Of a stretch of DNA of 7,414 bases, positions 6,775-7,414 are shown in pieces (position 1 is the first letter of the stretch; each line of letters opens with the position of its first letter). The position numbers and the translations under genes are program-made. Origin of the DNA: JAXDBM01 sp964460245 (GTDB lineage: Bacteria; Desulfobacterota; Syntrophia; Syntrophales; Fen-1087); contig CAYWTL010000098.1 of the NCBI GenBank assembly GCA_964460245.1, positions 1-7,414 of the forward strand. The letters run 5' to 3'. The notes beneath the pieces are model-generated. The model saw nothing but the letters and a program-made list of their open reading frames with translations, was not told the DNA's origin and did no database searches.

Positions 6775-7414
6775 TTTCAACAGGCAATAAAACGCGGAAC
6801 GTCGTCCCTTTCCCTTCCTCGCTCTCCACCTGGATCCTCCCCCCGTGGGCCTCGACGATCGTCTTGCAGTGGTAAAGTCCGATGCCCATGCCCTGCTTCT
6901 TGGTCGTCTGGAAGGGGCGGAACAGATTCTTCTCCACGAACTCCCTCGACATCCCGCAGCCGCTGTCCGCGACCGTGATCTCCGCCCAGTTTTCGTGGCA
7001 GCCTGTCCCGACGATGATCTGCCCTTCCTTCCCCGAGGCGTCGCTGGCGTTCATCAGGAGGTTTTCCAGGACCTTGTGGATCTGCCCGCGGTCTGTGGAC
7101 AGGGGCGGGACGGCGCCCGCGTTCAGTGTGATGGGAGCCCCGGCGTATCCCTTCATGTCCGAAACCGCCTCCTCGACCAGGCGGTTAAGGTCCGTCTCCC
7201 TGACATCGAGCTCCAGTCTCTGGCTCAGCATCGAGAGCCGGCTGCTCATGCCGTTGATCCTGGTAACGCTCTGGGAGAGCGTCTTCAGGGCGTCGGCGCG
7301 GAACTCCGGGTTGTCCATGTGGACGGGCAGGTTCTGCGTGACCAGGGAGAGCTTCGAGGCCAGGTTCTTCAGGTCGTGCATGAAGAAGGCGGACATGGTC
7401 TGGAAGGCCTCCAG
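6764..7414 (-). CDS. prsK: PrsK-like sensor histidine kinase, C-terminal part
   Basis: These are the last 216 residues of a histidine kinase whose sensory N-terminus lies beyond the right edge. The frame is open to the window end, so the first Met seen is internal. Numbering from the first residue in the window, the phosphorylated His13 lies in FFMHDLKNLASKLSL, a dimerisation helix matching the HDLKN form of the PEP-CTERM kinase PrsK. The ATP-binding domain has the N box ENLLMNASDAS (117-127), the G1 box DSGCG (149-153), the FRPFQTTK lid (165-172) and the G2 box GMGIGL (175-180). All catalytic motifs are intact. The expected partner is PrsR, encoded 71 bases downstream. Its last codons, Glu-Gly-stop, come from the heptad array, so the array has set or eroded the C-terminus. 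The signal it senses cannot be judged here. Confidence 0.85.
   Translation of the reverse strand: MEAFQTMSAFFMHDLKNLASKLSLVTQNLPVHMDNPEFRADALKTLSQSVTRINGMSSRLSMLSQRLELDVRETDLNRLVEEAVSDMKGYAGAPITLNAGAVPPLSTDRGQIHKVLENLLMNASDASGKEGQIIVGTGCHENWAEITVADSGCGMSREFVEKNLFRPFQTTKKQGMGIGLYHCKTIVEAHGGRIQVESEEGKGTTFRVLLPVEREG

Overview
The window looks like a chromosomal stretch from a Gram-negative environmental bacterium with a PEP-CTERM/exosortase (XrtA-type) protein-sorting system. A deltaproteobacterium (Desulfobacterota, for example Syntrophales-like) is my best guess. The grounds are a PrsK/PrsR-type two-component pair, a PEP-CTERM cargo protein, an SBBP/DUF7948 surface protein and degenerate AAGGTNN heptad repeats. 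The taxonomy is inference. Every gene I can support lies on the minus strand, so the layout is read from right to left. No RNA genes, CRISPR arrays or mobile elements were seen.

Right end (5233-7414): the 3' part of a prsK-like histidine kinase, then a complete prsR-like sigma54-dependent response regulator. Short arrays of degenerate 7-bp units flank prsR in opposite orientations, and the kinase stop codon lies inside one array.

Middle right (4301-5223): a 217-aa secreted protein ending in a classical VPEP, membrane-helix and basic-tail signal. It is preceded by a near-consensus sigma54 -24/-12 promoter and, about 130 bp further upstream, a 17-bp box (TGTAAA-N7-GACA). A strong Rho-independent terminator follows it. 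The mature protein has a single cysteine in an FCLE motif and a downstream FQYAIW motif. These are the two signatures of Cys-Gln internal thioester domains, so the protein may be a covalently reactive adhesin in an unusual, Gram-negative PEP-CTERM setting.

Middle left (1645-4203): a 716-aa exported protein with a DUF7948-like N-terminal region and seven SBBP beta-propeller repeats. Two further copies of the 17-bp box, in the same orientation, lie in the 558-bp region upstream of it. This suggests that PrsR controls both surface proteins.

Left end (1-1478): a FemAB-like aminoacyl/acyltransferase, then the start of an exported trypsin-like serine protease. The protease begins at a TTG codon and runs off the window.

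Working model (inference): PrsK senses an envelope or extracellular-matrix signal and phosphorylates PrsR. PrsR binds the boxes and activates sigma54 transcription of surface and matrix proteins. The exosortase and polysaccharide genes that would process the PEP-CTERM protein are not in this window.
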